Below are positions 1-9,174 of a DNA stretch of 49,965 nt, one piece after another. The position numbers and the translations under genes are program-made. Every line of letters starts with the position of its first letter. The first letter of the stretch is position 1. The DNA is taken from IMG/VR virus record IMGVR_UViG_3300009130_000043, positions 1 through 49,965 of that record; one strand, 5' to 3'. Under the pieces are notes generated by a model. It was not told the origin of the DNA. It saw only the letters and a list, made by a program, of their open reading frames with translations, and ran no database searches. The DNA is from a virus.

Positions 1-1221
<1,221 letters not shown>

Positions 1222-1228
1222 AATATTT

Positions 1229-1236
1229 GATAAATA
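1229..1236 (+). promoter_or_regulatory. Late promoter-like GATAAATA
   Basis: TTGATAAATACT lies 22 nt upstream of the next start codon and resembles the T4 late promoter box TATAAATA. The same octamer recurs before most virion-type genes in the window. An AAAAGGAAAA Shine-Dalgarno stretch follows it. Confidence 0.6.
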
Positions 1237-1257
1237 CTAAAAAGGAAAACACATATT

Positions 1258-2694
1258 ATGGCAGTTAATTTAAGCAATGTAGCAACAAAAGTAATGAAGT
1301 TCATGCAAGGTAGCGGGCTTTCACTTAAGATGTTTGATGATTCAAACGGCAAAAGTGTCTCAGACCCTTCACAAGCAAGATACTTCTATGTTGGTGAACC
1401 TAATATGATGGTTCATATTGATGACTCAGCAAAAGAATTACAGTTTCATGTTGGTGAAAACGTTGATATTGATAAAACAGAAGTCAGTTCAATGATGAAA
1501 AATTTAAGACAGATAGCACACAGTAATATGTTAGATTTTGATGTTCGTTCATTCGGCAAAAGAATCAAACCAAAAAATTATGCATACAAAATAGAACAAA
1601 ATAAGGAGCAGACTATGAGTGACGTATTCAATGAGGGCATGAGCCCACTAGAAGGTTCATCACGCACCAGTCGCCAAACACTAGAAAATGTACGACTAAT
1701 CGTTAAGCATAGAAATGCAGTAAACGAAGAATCACGTGGTGCACGTTCACGTAATATCTCATCAATCTTTGTTGAGAATTCAGAAGGTGAACGTTTCAAA
1801 TATCCATTCAAACACTTAAACGGTGCGAGAGCAATGGCTAGACACGTTGCATCAGGTGGTGTCCCATCTGATATGGTTGGTGAGGCGATTGTCGGATTAT
1901 CTTCAAACTTGGCAAAACTAAAAGAATTTATGAGCGTTGTTTCAAAACAGAAACTTGTTAATGAAAATAATCGTTCAGTAGTATTAAATGTAAAACGCAA
2001 TATGGAATCTATCAAAGAGAGCATTAAGCGTATTCAAGGTGCAAATGGTTATTCAGCATTTGTTGAGTCAATGGCATTAAATGAAGAAAAAGTAATTGAA
2101 GAAGCATCAGAAGATACAATCAATTCATATGTACAGAAGTTTACAAAATCATCATTCGAAGAATCTTTGAAAGATATTATGCCACTTGTTCATCGTGTAA
2201 ACGAAGAAGAAATGGAAAACAATCGTGCTAATCAGATTGAACGTGTTAAAGAAATTATTCTTGCAAAAGATAAGAAAACTGGAGAAAAGAAAAATAAGAT
2301 TTATTTTCCTAAAGACCCTAACGCAGAATACGACTATGACAAAATCAAAAATCAATACGCTGAGCCTCGTAATGCCGAAGAAGCAAGATTGAAGAAAATC
2401 AATATGATTGCTATGAGTTTTGATGATATCGGTGACAGAGTAGATGTTGATACGATAGATGACAAGAAACGTAAAAACAAAGGTCACGATAGAGCGGCAG
2501 AATTGTCAATGTTCTTACATGATGTTGCTGAAGAAATTCGCAAGAATCCAGCAGGATTGAACAAAGAGAAATTGACACTAGCAAGTCATCTACTAAAAAT
2601 GTCAAAAGCAAAAGCAGAGTCAGTAGAAGAAGTTGCAAATGACCGCATTGATGAAATGGTCGAAGACGCATTTTCAAAATTTGTCATAATTTAA
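1258..2694 (+). CDS. Hypothetical protein downstream of terminase, probably virion-associated
   Basis: I do not recognise a catalytic domain in this 478-residue protein. It is highly charged, with a mainly helical middle and C-terminal half rich in Glu and Lys. An internal segment near residue 120 (SDVFNEGMSPLEG) looks like the start of a second module. It is the only gene between the terminase gene and the gp32 promoter, has its own GATAAATA box and good SD, and is followed by a strong terminator, so it is probably a monocistronic late gene. A virion role is inferred from position only. Confidence 0.75.
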   Translation: MAVNLSNVATKVMKFMQGSGLSLKMFDDSNGKSVSDPSQARYFYVGEPNMMVHIDDSAKELQFHVGENVDIDKTEVSSMMKNLRQIAHSNMLDFDVRSFGKRIKPKNYAYKIEQNKEQTMSDVFNEGMSPLEGSSRTSRQTLENVRLIVKHRNAVNEESRGARSRNISSIFVENSEGERFKYPFKHLNGARAMARHVASGGVPSDMVGEAIVGLSSNLAKLKEFMSVVSKQKLVNENNRSVVLNVKRNMESIKESIKRIQGANGYSAFVESMALNEEKVIEEASEDTINSYVQKFTKSSFEESLKDIMPLVHRVNEEEMENNRANQIERVKEIILAKDKKTGEKKNKIYFPKDPNAEYDYDKIKNQYAEPRNAEEARLKKINMIAMSFDDIGDRVDVDTIDDKKRKNKGHDRAAELSMFLHDVAEEIRKNPAGLNKEKLTLASHLLKMSKAKAESVEEVANDRIDEMVEDAFSKFVII

Positions 2695-2695
2695 G

Positions 2696-2724
2696 TTGAC
2701 ATCGTAATTTACCTATGCTATACT
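2696..2724 (+). promoter_or_regulatory. Sigma70-like promoter overlapping a terminator
   Basis: TTGACA at 2696-2701, a 17-nt spacer and TATACT at 2719-2724. Predicted initiation is near 2731, inside the 5' arm of the terminator hairpin at 2726-2747. Confidence 0.65.
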
Positions 2725-2725
2725 T

Positions 2726-2751
2726 AAGGGAGTTGAATGACTCCCTTTTTT
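2726..2751 (+). terminator. Rho-independent terminator
   Basis: AAGGGAGT (2726-2733) pairs with ACTCCCTT (2740-2747) around a 6-nt loop and is followed by a T run. It ends the transcript of the 478-residue gene upstream. Confidence 0.8.
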
Positions 2752-2802
2752 ATTGGTTTCTTAGGTTATCCAAAAAAACTTCAAAAAAGTAGCATTTAAC
2801 AC

Positions 2803-2831
2803 TTGACTTTTAAGTAAAAGATAAGTATAGT
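2803..2831 (+). promoter_or_regulatory. Sigma70-like promoter of gene 32
   Basis: TTGACT at 2803-2808, a 17-nt spacer and TATAGT at 2826-2831. Initiation near 2838 gives a leader of about 74 nt before the gp32 start codon. The -35 context CACTTGACTTTT is shared with other replication-gene promoters in the window. Confidence 0.65.
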
Positions 2832-2871
2832 AGTAACATGCTTAGAGAGTTCAGAGGATGTTACACACTAG

Positions 2872-2911
2872 GCTAATACAAAACTAATACAGGCTAATAT
2901 AGGAGAAAACT
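2872..2911 (+). promoter_or_regulatory. Possible autogenous translational operator of gp32
   Basis: Three CTAATA repeats at 2873-2878, 2884-2889 and 2894-2899, spaced 11 and 10 nt apart, run up to the AGGAG Shine-Dalgarno sequence at 2901-2905. The stretch is A-rich and weakly structured. In T4, gp32 represses its own mRNA by binding cooperatively to an unstructured repeat region at this position; the same role here is inferred. Confidence 0.4.
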
Positions 2912-3907
2912 ATGGCTACACTAGCAGAAATACGTGCAAAGTTGCTGGCACAAGATAAAAGCGCAACAGATTCGTCTAACTCAAATCGAGGCTCAGACGC
3001 AGTTTATCCCTTTTGGAATATCGATAACGACACTACAGCAGTGTTGAGATTTCTTCCGGATGCGGACAATTCTAATACATTCTTTTGGCGTGAACGTCAG
3101 GTTATTAAGATGCCTTTTCCAGGTGTCAAAGGTGGAGACACTAATAAACCTGTAACTGTTCAAGTTCCTTGCATTGAAATGTGGGGTGATACATGTCCAG
3201 TACATGCTGAAATTCGTCCTTGGTTCAAAGACCCAAGTATGGAAGACATTGGACGTAAGTACTGGAAAAAGCGTTCTTACATTTTTCAGGGATTTGTTAC
3301 ATCAGACCCTATGAATGAAGAAACTCCAGAGAACCCAATCCGACGTTTCATTATTGGTCCACAAATCTTTAAGTTGCTTAAAGCGGCATTGATGGACCCA
3401 GATATGGAAAATCTTCCAACTGACATTGAGCAAGGTACAGACTTCCGTTTGACTAAAACTCAAAAAGGTCAGTATGCAGATTACTCAACTTCAAACTGGG
3501 CTCGTAAAGAACGTAGCCTTGACGAGGCAGAGCGTTCAGCAATAGAAACTCATGGTCTATTTGACTTAAATGAGTTTATGCCTAAACGTCCTACTGAGGA
3601 AGAAATGGGTATTATCATGGAGATGTTTGAAGCATCAGTTGATGGTGAATTGTACGACCCACAACGTTGGGGTAAATTTTATAAGCCATACGGTCTGGAA
3701 ATTGCAGACACATCAGCATCAGCGGCACCAGTTGAAACATCAACTACGCCTAAGACTGAGGCTACTCCAAAGCCGAATACTCCGACTGCAACGGCTCCTG
3801 TACAGGAAAAAGTTGCTGAACCGGTAGCAGAAGAAACTGCACCAGCAGGTGCATCATCGGATGCGGCAGATATTTTGGCAATGATACGTTCCAGAAAATC
3901 TGACTAA
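2912..3907 (+). CDS. 32: Single-stranded DNA-binding protein gp32
   Basis: This protein coats and protects ssDNA during replication and recombination and organises UvsX, UvsY, helicase and polymerase. The N-terminal LAEIRAKLLAQ helix (cooperativity arm), the OB-fold core starting at YPFWNI, and the conserved segment CIEMWGDTCPVHAEI with zinc-ligand Cys/His residues are typical of the family. After about residue 260 comes a Pro/Ala/Thr/Glu-rich linker ending in the tip ADILAMIRSRKSD, a short hydrophobic-basic peptide in place of the strongly acidic T4 tail. The gene stands alone between its own promoter and a hairpin terminator. Confidence 0.93.
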   Translation: MATLAEIRAKLLAQDKSATDSSNSNRGSDAVYPFWNIDNDTTAVLRFLPDADNSNTFFWRERQVIKMPFPGVKGGDTNKPVTVQVPCIEMWGDTCPVHAEIRPWFKDPSMEDIGRKYWKKRSYIFQGFVTSDPMNEETPENPIRRFIIGPQIFKLLKAALMDPDMENLPTDIEQGTDFRLTKTQKGQYADYSTSNWARKERSLDEAERSAIETHGLFDLNEFMPKRPTEEEMGIIMEMFEASVDGELYDPQRWGKFYKPYGLEIADTSASAAPVETSTTPKTEATPKPNTPTATAPVQEKVAEPVAEETAPAGASSDAADILAMIRSRKSD

Positions 3908-3917
3908 TAATAAATTA

Positions 3918-3948
3918 ACATGGGGGCGTAATGTCCCCATGTATTTTT
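3918..3948 (+). terminator. Rho-independent terminator after gp32
   Basis: ACATGGGG (3918-3925) pairs with CCCCATGT (3935-3942) around a 9-nt loop, followed by ATTTTT. It separates gp32 from uvsX. Confidence 0.75.
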
Positions 3949-3966
3949 CTTTGAATGGAGTAGAAT

Positions 3967-5040
3967 ATGGCAAAGGCATTTGATGCAAGTAAATTTCGTA
4001 AGAGTATAACGAAATCTGTACCAGGTATGAGTGTAGGTTTTCGTGACCCTGATACATGGGTATCAACAGGTAACTACTGTCTAAACAAGTTGATTTCTAA
4101 TGATTTTAATAAAGGCATTCCGCTAGGCAAAGTAACAGTACTTGCAGGTGAGAGTGGCGCTGGTAAATCATATATTGCGGCAGGTAATATTGTTAAGAAC
4201 GCACAAGACCAAGGTATCTTTGTAGTTCTTATTGATAGTGAAAACGCACTAGATGAAAGTTGGTTACATGCACTTGATGTGAGTACTGACCCAGAAAAAT
4301 TACTAAAACTGAATGTAGCAATGATAGACGATGTTGCTAAAATTATTTCAGATTTTATGAAAGATTATCGTGCTGAATATGAAAATACAGACGATGAAAG
4401 CAGACCAAAAGTTCTATTTGTATTAGACAGTCTTGGTATGATGTTAACACCTACAGACGTTGACCAGTTCAACAAAGGTGATATGAAAGGTGACATGGGA
4501 CGCAAACCAAAGGCTCTAGCGGCTCTTGTGCGTAACTCAGTCAATATGTTCGGTGACTTTAATGTAGGACTAGTTGCTACAAATCACACATACGCATCAC
4601 AAGATATGTTTGACCCAGATGATAAAATTGCTGGCGGTCAAGGCTTTATCTATGCATCAAGTATTGTTATTGCAATGCGCAAACTTAAACTTAAAGTTGA
4701 TGCAGATGGTAATAAAACATCGCAAGTACATGGTATTCGTGCCGCTTGTAAGGTTATGAAAACACGCTATGCAAAACCTTTTGAAAGTGTGCAAGTAGAA
4801 ATTCCTTACGAAACTGGTATGAGCCCATATAGCGGACTAGTAGACTTTTTTGAAGCAAAAGGTATTCTTGTTAAGGTTGGAAACCGTTTACGTTATATGA
4901 CAAAATCAGGCGAAGAAATGATTGAATTCCGTAAGAATTGGACGGATGAAAAATTGGATGTTATCATTAAAGAGTGGAATGATGAAACTTTTGATGATGA
5001 AAAACACGAATTAGAACCACAAGAATTGGAGACCGAGTAA
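3967..5040 (+). CDS. uvsX: UvsX, RecA-like recombinase
   Basis: This ATP-dependent strand-exchange protein forms presynaptic filaments and drives recombination-dependent replication. The Walker A motif GESGAGKS sits at residues 61-68, a Walker B strand (VLFVLDSLGMM) near residue 150, and a RecA-type GGQGFIYASS segment near 220. At 357 residues it is close to the usual length of the family. The C-terminus is acidic. A good SD (ATGGAGTAGA) precedes the ATG. The QueD-like gene follows directly after its stop codon, suggesting cotranscription. Confidence 0.95.
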   Translation: MAKAFDASKFRKSITKSVPGMSVGFRDPDTWVSTGNYCLNKLISNDFNKGIPLGKVTVLAGESGAGKSYIAAGNIVKNAQDQGIFVVLIDSENALDESWLHALDVSTDPEKLLKLNVAMIDDVAKIISDFMKDYRAEYENTDDESRPKVLFVLDSLGMMLTPTDVDQFNKGDMKGDMGRKPKALAALVRNSVNMFGDFNVGLVATNHTYASQDMFDPDDKIAGGQGFIYASSIVIAMRKLKLKVDADGNKTSQVHGIRAACKVMKTRYAKPFESVQVEIPYETGMSPYSGLVDFFEAKGILVKVGNRLRYMTKSGEEMIEFRKNWTDEKLDVIIKEWNDETFDDEKHELEPQELETE

Positions 5041-5514
5041 ATGGCAAAATATATATCAACGAAAACATATCATCAACAATTTCCAGTCGCTTATAGACAA
5101 TGGCGTGCAGATAGTCATTGTAACATTTTACATGGATATGCTCTAAGTTTTCATTTTGAATTTGAGTCAGATACTTTGGATGCTCGTAATTGGGTAATGG
5201 ATTTCGGTGGACTACGTCCACTGAAACATCTCCTAGAAGATTGGTTTGACCATACGACACTTCTTGCATTAGACGACCCCAACTACAATGATATCAAAAA
5301 GTTAGGCGAACTAGGTCTTGCAAAGATTACAGAAGTAGAACGTACAGGCTGTGAAGGTATTGCTGATTTCTTATATGAGTACATCAACACTGTGTTCCTA
5401 AAAGATTATGGTGAGGCAGACCGTATTTGGTGTTGTAAAGTAGAAGTGCGTGAAACACAGAATAATATGGCAATGCGTGTTGGTCATAGAGAAGATGGTG
5501 ACTTTGATAGTTAA
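5041..5514 (+). CDS. queD: QueD/6-pyruvoyl-tetrahydropterin synthase-like protein with altered zinc site
   Basis: The T-fold QueD/PTPS family turns dihydroneopterin triphosphate into 6-carboxy- or 6-pyruvoyl-tetrahydropterin for queuosine or 7-deazaguanine synthesis. Family landmarks are in order: FPVAY (14-18), C27, HGY (31-33), MDFGGL (53-58), FDHTTLL (69-75), CEGIADFLYEYI (104-115) and VRE (substrate strand). Compared with E. coli QueD, C27 and H31 are kept, but the zinc ligands H16 and H33 align with Tyr18 and Tyr33. Either another residue such as H26 completes the site or the catalytic role has changed. No other queuosine-pathway gene is in the window. Confidence 0.8.
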   Translation: MAKYISTKTYHQQFPVAYRQWRADSHCNILHGYALSFHFEFESDTLDARNWVMDFGGLRPLKHLLEDWFDHTTLLALDDPNYNDIKKLGELGLAKITEVERTGCEGIADFLYEYINTVFLKDYGEADRIWCCKVEVRETQNNMAMRVGHREDGDFDS

Positions 5515-5541
5515 CATTGTCTTTAATGATACAACAACATT

Positions 5542-5549
5542 TATAAATA
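5542..5549 (+). promoter_or_regulatory. TATAAATA late-type box
   Basis: An exact T4 late consensus octamer lies 30 nt upstream of the next start codon, in the gap between the QueD-like gene and the following gene pair. Position supports a promoter; there is no other evidence. Confidence 0.45.
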
Positions 5550-5578
5550 TTACTCATCAATCAGACAGGAAATAATAC

Positions 5579-5815
5579 ATGATAGCACTTGAGGCAGAAA
5601 CAGTATTTGAATTATGGGAAAGTATTAAATCATACGTCCCTGCAAAAGAAAAATTAGAAGTGGCAGAAATCTTTATTAAAGCAGTAGATGAAGCCGGATT
5701 AGAAAAGGTAGATATCGAAGTATTGTGTGACGATGATAAGATTTTGCATGAAGCAGTGCGAAGGTATTATGTAGAAGACGATGATTTTGATGAAGAAGAG
5801 GATGATTGGAATTAA
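5579..5815 (+). CDS. Small acidic hypothetical protein
   Basis: This 78-residue protein is of unknown function. It has a helical N-terminal two thirds (MIALEAETVFELWESIKSYV) and a very acidic tail (EDDDFDEEEDDWN). Its TAA overlaps the ATG of the UvsY-like gene by one base, so the two are translationally coupled. The negative tail could mimic nucleic acid or mediate protein binding, but that is a guess. Confidence 0.75.
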   Translation: MIALEAETVFELWESIKSYVPAKEKLEVAEIFIKAVDEAGLEKVDIEVLCDDDKILHEAVRRYYVEDDDFDEEEDDWN

Positions 5816-6282
5816 TGAACTGGTATAGCAAAGTAGTTAAAGATTGGGGCGAAATCCCAAACATGATTGATTTCTTTACTGGCGAACTAACAGAGGCACG
5901 AAACGAAGTAAAAATCAAAGGCAATGTAGAAAAGAATTCAACTTATCTGCCTGCTTTTGTTGAACTTCGTTTCGGTCAGTTACAAGAAATTGAAGCAGTA
6001 CTAGAACACCTTAATATTCAATTAAGAAAGAAAAGAAGTGAGTTTCTAAGAAAGTATTTAGAAAATTACAACAAGGCACTTAGTAGTCGGGATGCTGAAA
6101 AATACGCCGATGGGGAAGCAGAAGTTGTCGCTATAGGAGAACTTATTAATCAAGTTGCATTTGTAAGAAATCAATATTTGGGCATAACCAAAGGTTTTGA
6201 AATTAAGCACTTTCAACTTACTAATATAATTAAGTTAAGAGTGGCAGGCATGGAAGATGCGGAGATTAATAACAGACAGTAG
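5815..6282 (+). CDS. uvsY: UvsY-like recombination mediator
   Basis: UvsY loads UvsX onto gp32-coated ssDNA. The roughly 155-residue helical protein has the pattern I associate with marine T4-like UvsY: LRKKRSEFLRKYLENYNKAL in the middle, then NQVAFVRNQYLGITKGFE and a C-terminal KHFQLTNIIKLRVAGMED. The ATG at 5815 overlaps the upstream stop (TAATG) and is preferred over the TTG at 5806. It lies within one transcript of uvsX and just upstream of nrdA. No enzymatic motif is expected or seen. An unrelated helical protein is the main alternative. Confidence 0.65.
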   Translation: MNWYSKVVKDWGEIPNMIDFFTGELTEARNEVKIKGNVEKNSTYLPAFVELRFGQLQEIEAVLEHLNIQLRKKRSEFLRKYLENYNKALSSRDAEKYADGEAEVVAIGELINQVAFVRNQYLGITKGFEIKHFQLTNIIKLRVAGMEDAEINNRQ

Positions 6283-6298
6283 ATGAAAGATTAAGATT

Positions 6299-8593
6299 AT
6301 GACAAATATAAATGTAGTAAAACGAAATGGAGACAAGGAAGGTCTCGACTTAGAAAAAATGCACCGAGTAGTTTTTGCATCATGTAAGGATATTGCAGGT
6401 GTATCTGCAAGTGAGATTGAACTAAAATCTCATATACAATTTTATGATGGCATTTCAAGTTCTGATATACAAGAAACTCTTATTAAGGCGGCGGCAGAAT
6501 TGATATCGGAAGATACTCCGAACTATCAGTGGGCGGCAGGTAATTTGATTAATTATCATATTCGCAAAGAAGTGTATGAAAGTTTTACACCGTGTCATGT
6601 CAAAGAATTAGTAGAAAAGAATATTAAATTAGGCTTTTACGATGGAGCATTATTAGATGATTATTCAGATGATGAATGGAATCAAATAAATTCGTTTATT
6701 AAACATGATAGAGATTTTGATATATCTTATGTAGGTATGGAACAATTTCGTGGAAAGTATTTAGTACAAAATAGAGTAACAGGTCATCTTTATGAGACAC
6801 CTCAGATGGCATACGTGTTGATTGCGGCGACACTATTCAGTCAGTATCCTCGCAGTTCTCGTTTGAAGTGGGTTAAAGATTACTATAATGCTATTAGTAC
6901 TTTTGATATTTCATTGCCAACACCTGTTATGGCAGGAGTTAGAACTTCACAAAGACAATTTAGTAGTTGTGTTCTAATTGAGACAGATGATAGTCTTGAT
7001 TCAATCAATGCAACTTCTAGTTCTATTGTGAAGTATGTCTCTCAGAAAGCAGGCATCGGAGTAGGTGCAGGTAGCATTCGTGCTATTAATTCGCCTATTC
7101 GTAATGGTGATGCATCACATACTGGTGTTATTCCATTCTATAAAATGTTTCAAGCGGCTGTTAAATCATGTTCACAAGGCGGTGTTCGTGGTGGCGCGGC
7201 AACATTATATTATCCTGTCTGGCATTATGAAGTAGAAGACTTACTTGTTTTAAAGAACAATAAAGGTACAGAAGATAATCGTGTAAGGCATATGGATTAT
7301 GGTGTACAGTTCAATAAGTTAATGTATGAAAGACTAATGACTGGCGGTGACATTACATTATTCTCACCACAAGATGTCCCAGGATTATACGAAGCATTCT
7401 TTAATGACCAAGATAAGTTCCGTGAACTATATGAACAAGCAGAACGTAAGACATCTATTCGTAAGAAGTCGGTACCTGCTATTGAATTATTTTCATCATT
7501 TATGAATGAACGCAAGAATACTGGTCGTATCTATTTGATGAATGTAGACCATGCGAATGAACATGGGTCTTTTGATACAGATGTAGCACCGATTAAACAG
7601 TCGAACTTGTGTTGTGAGATTAATCTGCCTACAAAACCTCTTACACATTTACATGATGAAAATGGTGAGATTGCGTTGTGTACATTAAGTGCTATCAATT
7701 GGGGTAATATTCAAAAACCAGAAGATTTCAGAAAACCATGTGAACTAGCAGTACGAGGATTGGATGCTCTATTGAGTTATCAAAATTATCCTATTCTTGC
7801 GGCACAAATTTCTACAGATAACAGAAGGCCTTTAGGTGTCGGAATTATCAACTTTGCTTATTGGTTAGCAAAGAATGATAGCACATATTCTAATCCAAAC
7901 TTAGAACTTGTTGACGAATGGGCAGAAGCATGGAGTTACTATCTTATTAAAGCAAGTGCAGATTTGGCGGCAGAAACAAGTGCATGTCCTTTATCCAAAG
8001 AGACCAAATATGGACATGGTATTCTGCCTATTGATACATACAAACGTGAAGTTGATGAACTAGTAGAACCAAACTTTAAACAAGATTGGGATGAATTGCG
8101 TAAGCAGTTGAAAGATACTGGTATTCGAAATTCTACTCTGATGGCTCTTATGCCAGCAGAAACATCTGCACAGATTTCAAATTCTACAAATGGTATTGAG
8201 CCGCCTAGAAGTTATGTTTCAGTAAAACAATCAAAGCACGGTATTTTGAAGCAAGTTGTACCAGGCATTCATAAATTGAAAAACAAATATGAATTGCTTT
8301 GGGACCAAGAATCGCCAGAAGGATATTTAAAGATTATGGCAGTACTACAGAAATATATCGACCAAGGTATATCTGTGAATACAAGTTACAATCCTATCTT
8401 TTTTGAAGAAGAAAAGATTCCAATGTCTGTAATGTTACAACATCTTATTATGTTTTATAAGTATGGTGGAAAGCAATTGTATTATTTTAATACATTTGAT
8501 GGCCAAGGTGAACTTGATGTTAATAAGTTAATGAACGAAGAATTACAACCCGGTATGACCGATGATGAAGATTGTGACGGATGCGTGATTTAG
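6299..8593 (+). CDS. nrdA: Ribonucleoside-diphosphate reductase alpha subunit, class Ia
   Basis: NrdA reduces ribonucleotides to deoxyribonucleotides using a radical from NrdB. An N-terminal ATP-cone-like segment (VVKRNGDKEGLDLEKMHRVV) is present. The three active-site cysteines are visible in the SSCVL, NLCCEINLPT and LCTLSAINWG contexts. The C-terminus ends DCDGCVI, the cysteine pair that is re-reduced by thioredoxin or glutaredoxin. The length of 764 residues is normal for the class. The gene overlaps the next one by 13 nt and lies in an nrdA-orf-nrdB operon. No glutaredoxin gene is in the window. Confidence 0.97.
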   Translation: MTNINVVKRNGDKEGLDLEKMHRVVFASCKDIAGVSASEIELKSHIQFYDGISSSDIQETLIKAAAELISEDTPNYQWAAGNLINYHIRKEVYESFTPCHVKELVEKNIKLGFYDGALLDDYSDDEWNQINSFIKHDRDFDISYVGMEQFRGKYLVQNRVTGHLYETPQMAYVLIAATLFSQYPRSSRLKWVKDYYNAISTFDISLPTPVMAGVRTSQRQFSSCVLIETDDSLDSINATSSSIVKYVSQKAGIGVGAGSIRAINSPIRNGDASHTGVIPFYKMFQAAVKSCSQGGVRGGAATLYYPVWHYEVEDLLVLKNNKGTEDNRVRHMDYGVQFNKLMYERLMTGGDITLFSPQDVPGLYEAFFNDQDKFRELYEQAERKTSIRKKSVPAIELFSSFMNERKNTGRIYLMNVDHANEHGSFDTDVAPIKQSNLCCEINLPTKPLTHLHDENGEIALCTLSAINWGNIQKPEDFRKPCELAVRGLDALLSYQNYPILAAQISTDNRRPLGVGIINFAYWLAKNDSTYSNPNLELVDEWAEAWSYYLIKASADLAAETSACPLSKETKYGHGILPIDTYKREVDELVEPNFKQDWDELRKQLKDTGIRNSTLMALMPAETSAQISNSTNGIEPPRSYVSVKQSKHGILKQVVPGIHKLKNKYELLWDQESPEGYLKIMAVLQKYIDQGISVNTSYNPIFFEEEKIPMSVMLQHLIMFYKYGGKQLYYFNTFDGQGELDVNKLMNEELQPGMTDDEDCDGCVI

Positions 8594-9174
8594 AAAATTG
8601 GGACTATGTAAATAGTATCCGACAAAAGAACAAAAACAAGTATTGTTATATATCATCTAGGGCTAATTTTCTTAGTTCATGTGAGGCTAATGTAACCTAT
8701 AATAATGAAGCAGTGCAGAAATTATTCCTTGACAAATCAAGCACAATGTGTTATCTTGACTTTAAGATAGGTAAACGTACTAGAATAGAAAATTTACAGA
8801 ACTTTCTTAAGATTTTGACATGGAGAATGAATAATGGAGTGTTTGTTTTACATATAAGCAACGAAGCAGGTCCAAGATTTAGACAAACATCTTTGTTTGA
8901 TTTGGAAGTGTTTTATGATATCTATGAGTATATATGTAACGAAGTAAACGATATATTGTTGATATCATTTGAATTGAAAGAACTTCACGGCAATGATATA
9001 TTGAATAACCCAGAGTATAAACGGTTTATAGAATATATTGACAGTAAGAGTGAAAAATATATTAACCCAGGTCTTGTTGAGATAGGTTGGTATACTGAGG
9101 ATGGGGTTAAGATGAAAATAGATAAATATCAGATTAACGGAAGAGAAAAGAGAGAACAAAATGACAGTATTTGA
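8581..9174 (+). CDS. Hypothetical protein between nrdA and nrdB
   Basis: I do not recognise this 197-residue protein. It starts 13 nt inside nrdA and ends 14 nt inside nrdB, so its translation is coupled to both. It has alternating hydrophobic strands and helices (for example MCYLDFKIG, GVFVLHISNEAG, DILLISFEL), suggesting a compact alpha/beta fold, and a basic C-terminal tail. Either it is a regulator or partner of the reductase or it is an inserted moron; the sequence does not decide. Confidence 0.75.
   Translation: MRDLENWDYVNSIRQKNKNKYCYISSRANFLSSCEANVTYNNEAVQKLFLDKSSTMCYLDFKIGKRTRIENLQNFLKILTWRMNNGVFVLHISNEAGPRFRQTSLFDLEVFYDIYEYICNEVNDILLISFELKELHGNDILNNPEYKRFIEYIDSKSEKYINPGLVEIGWYTEDGVKMKIDKYQINGREKREQNDSI

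Noticed and set aside
1578-2024. 148-codon minus-strand open frame inside the 478-aa gene
   Set aside because: It is the shadow of the + strand gene, with low-complexity Ser/Phe composition and no SD or promoter.
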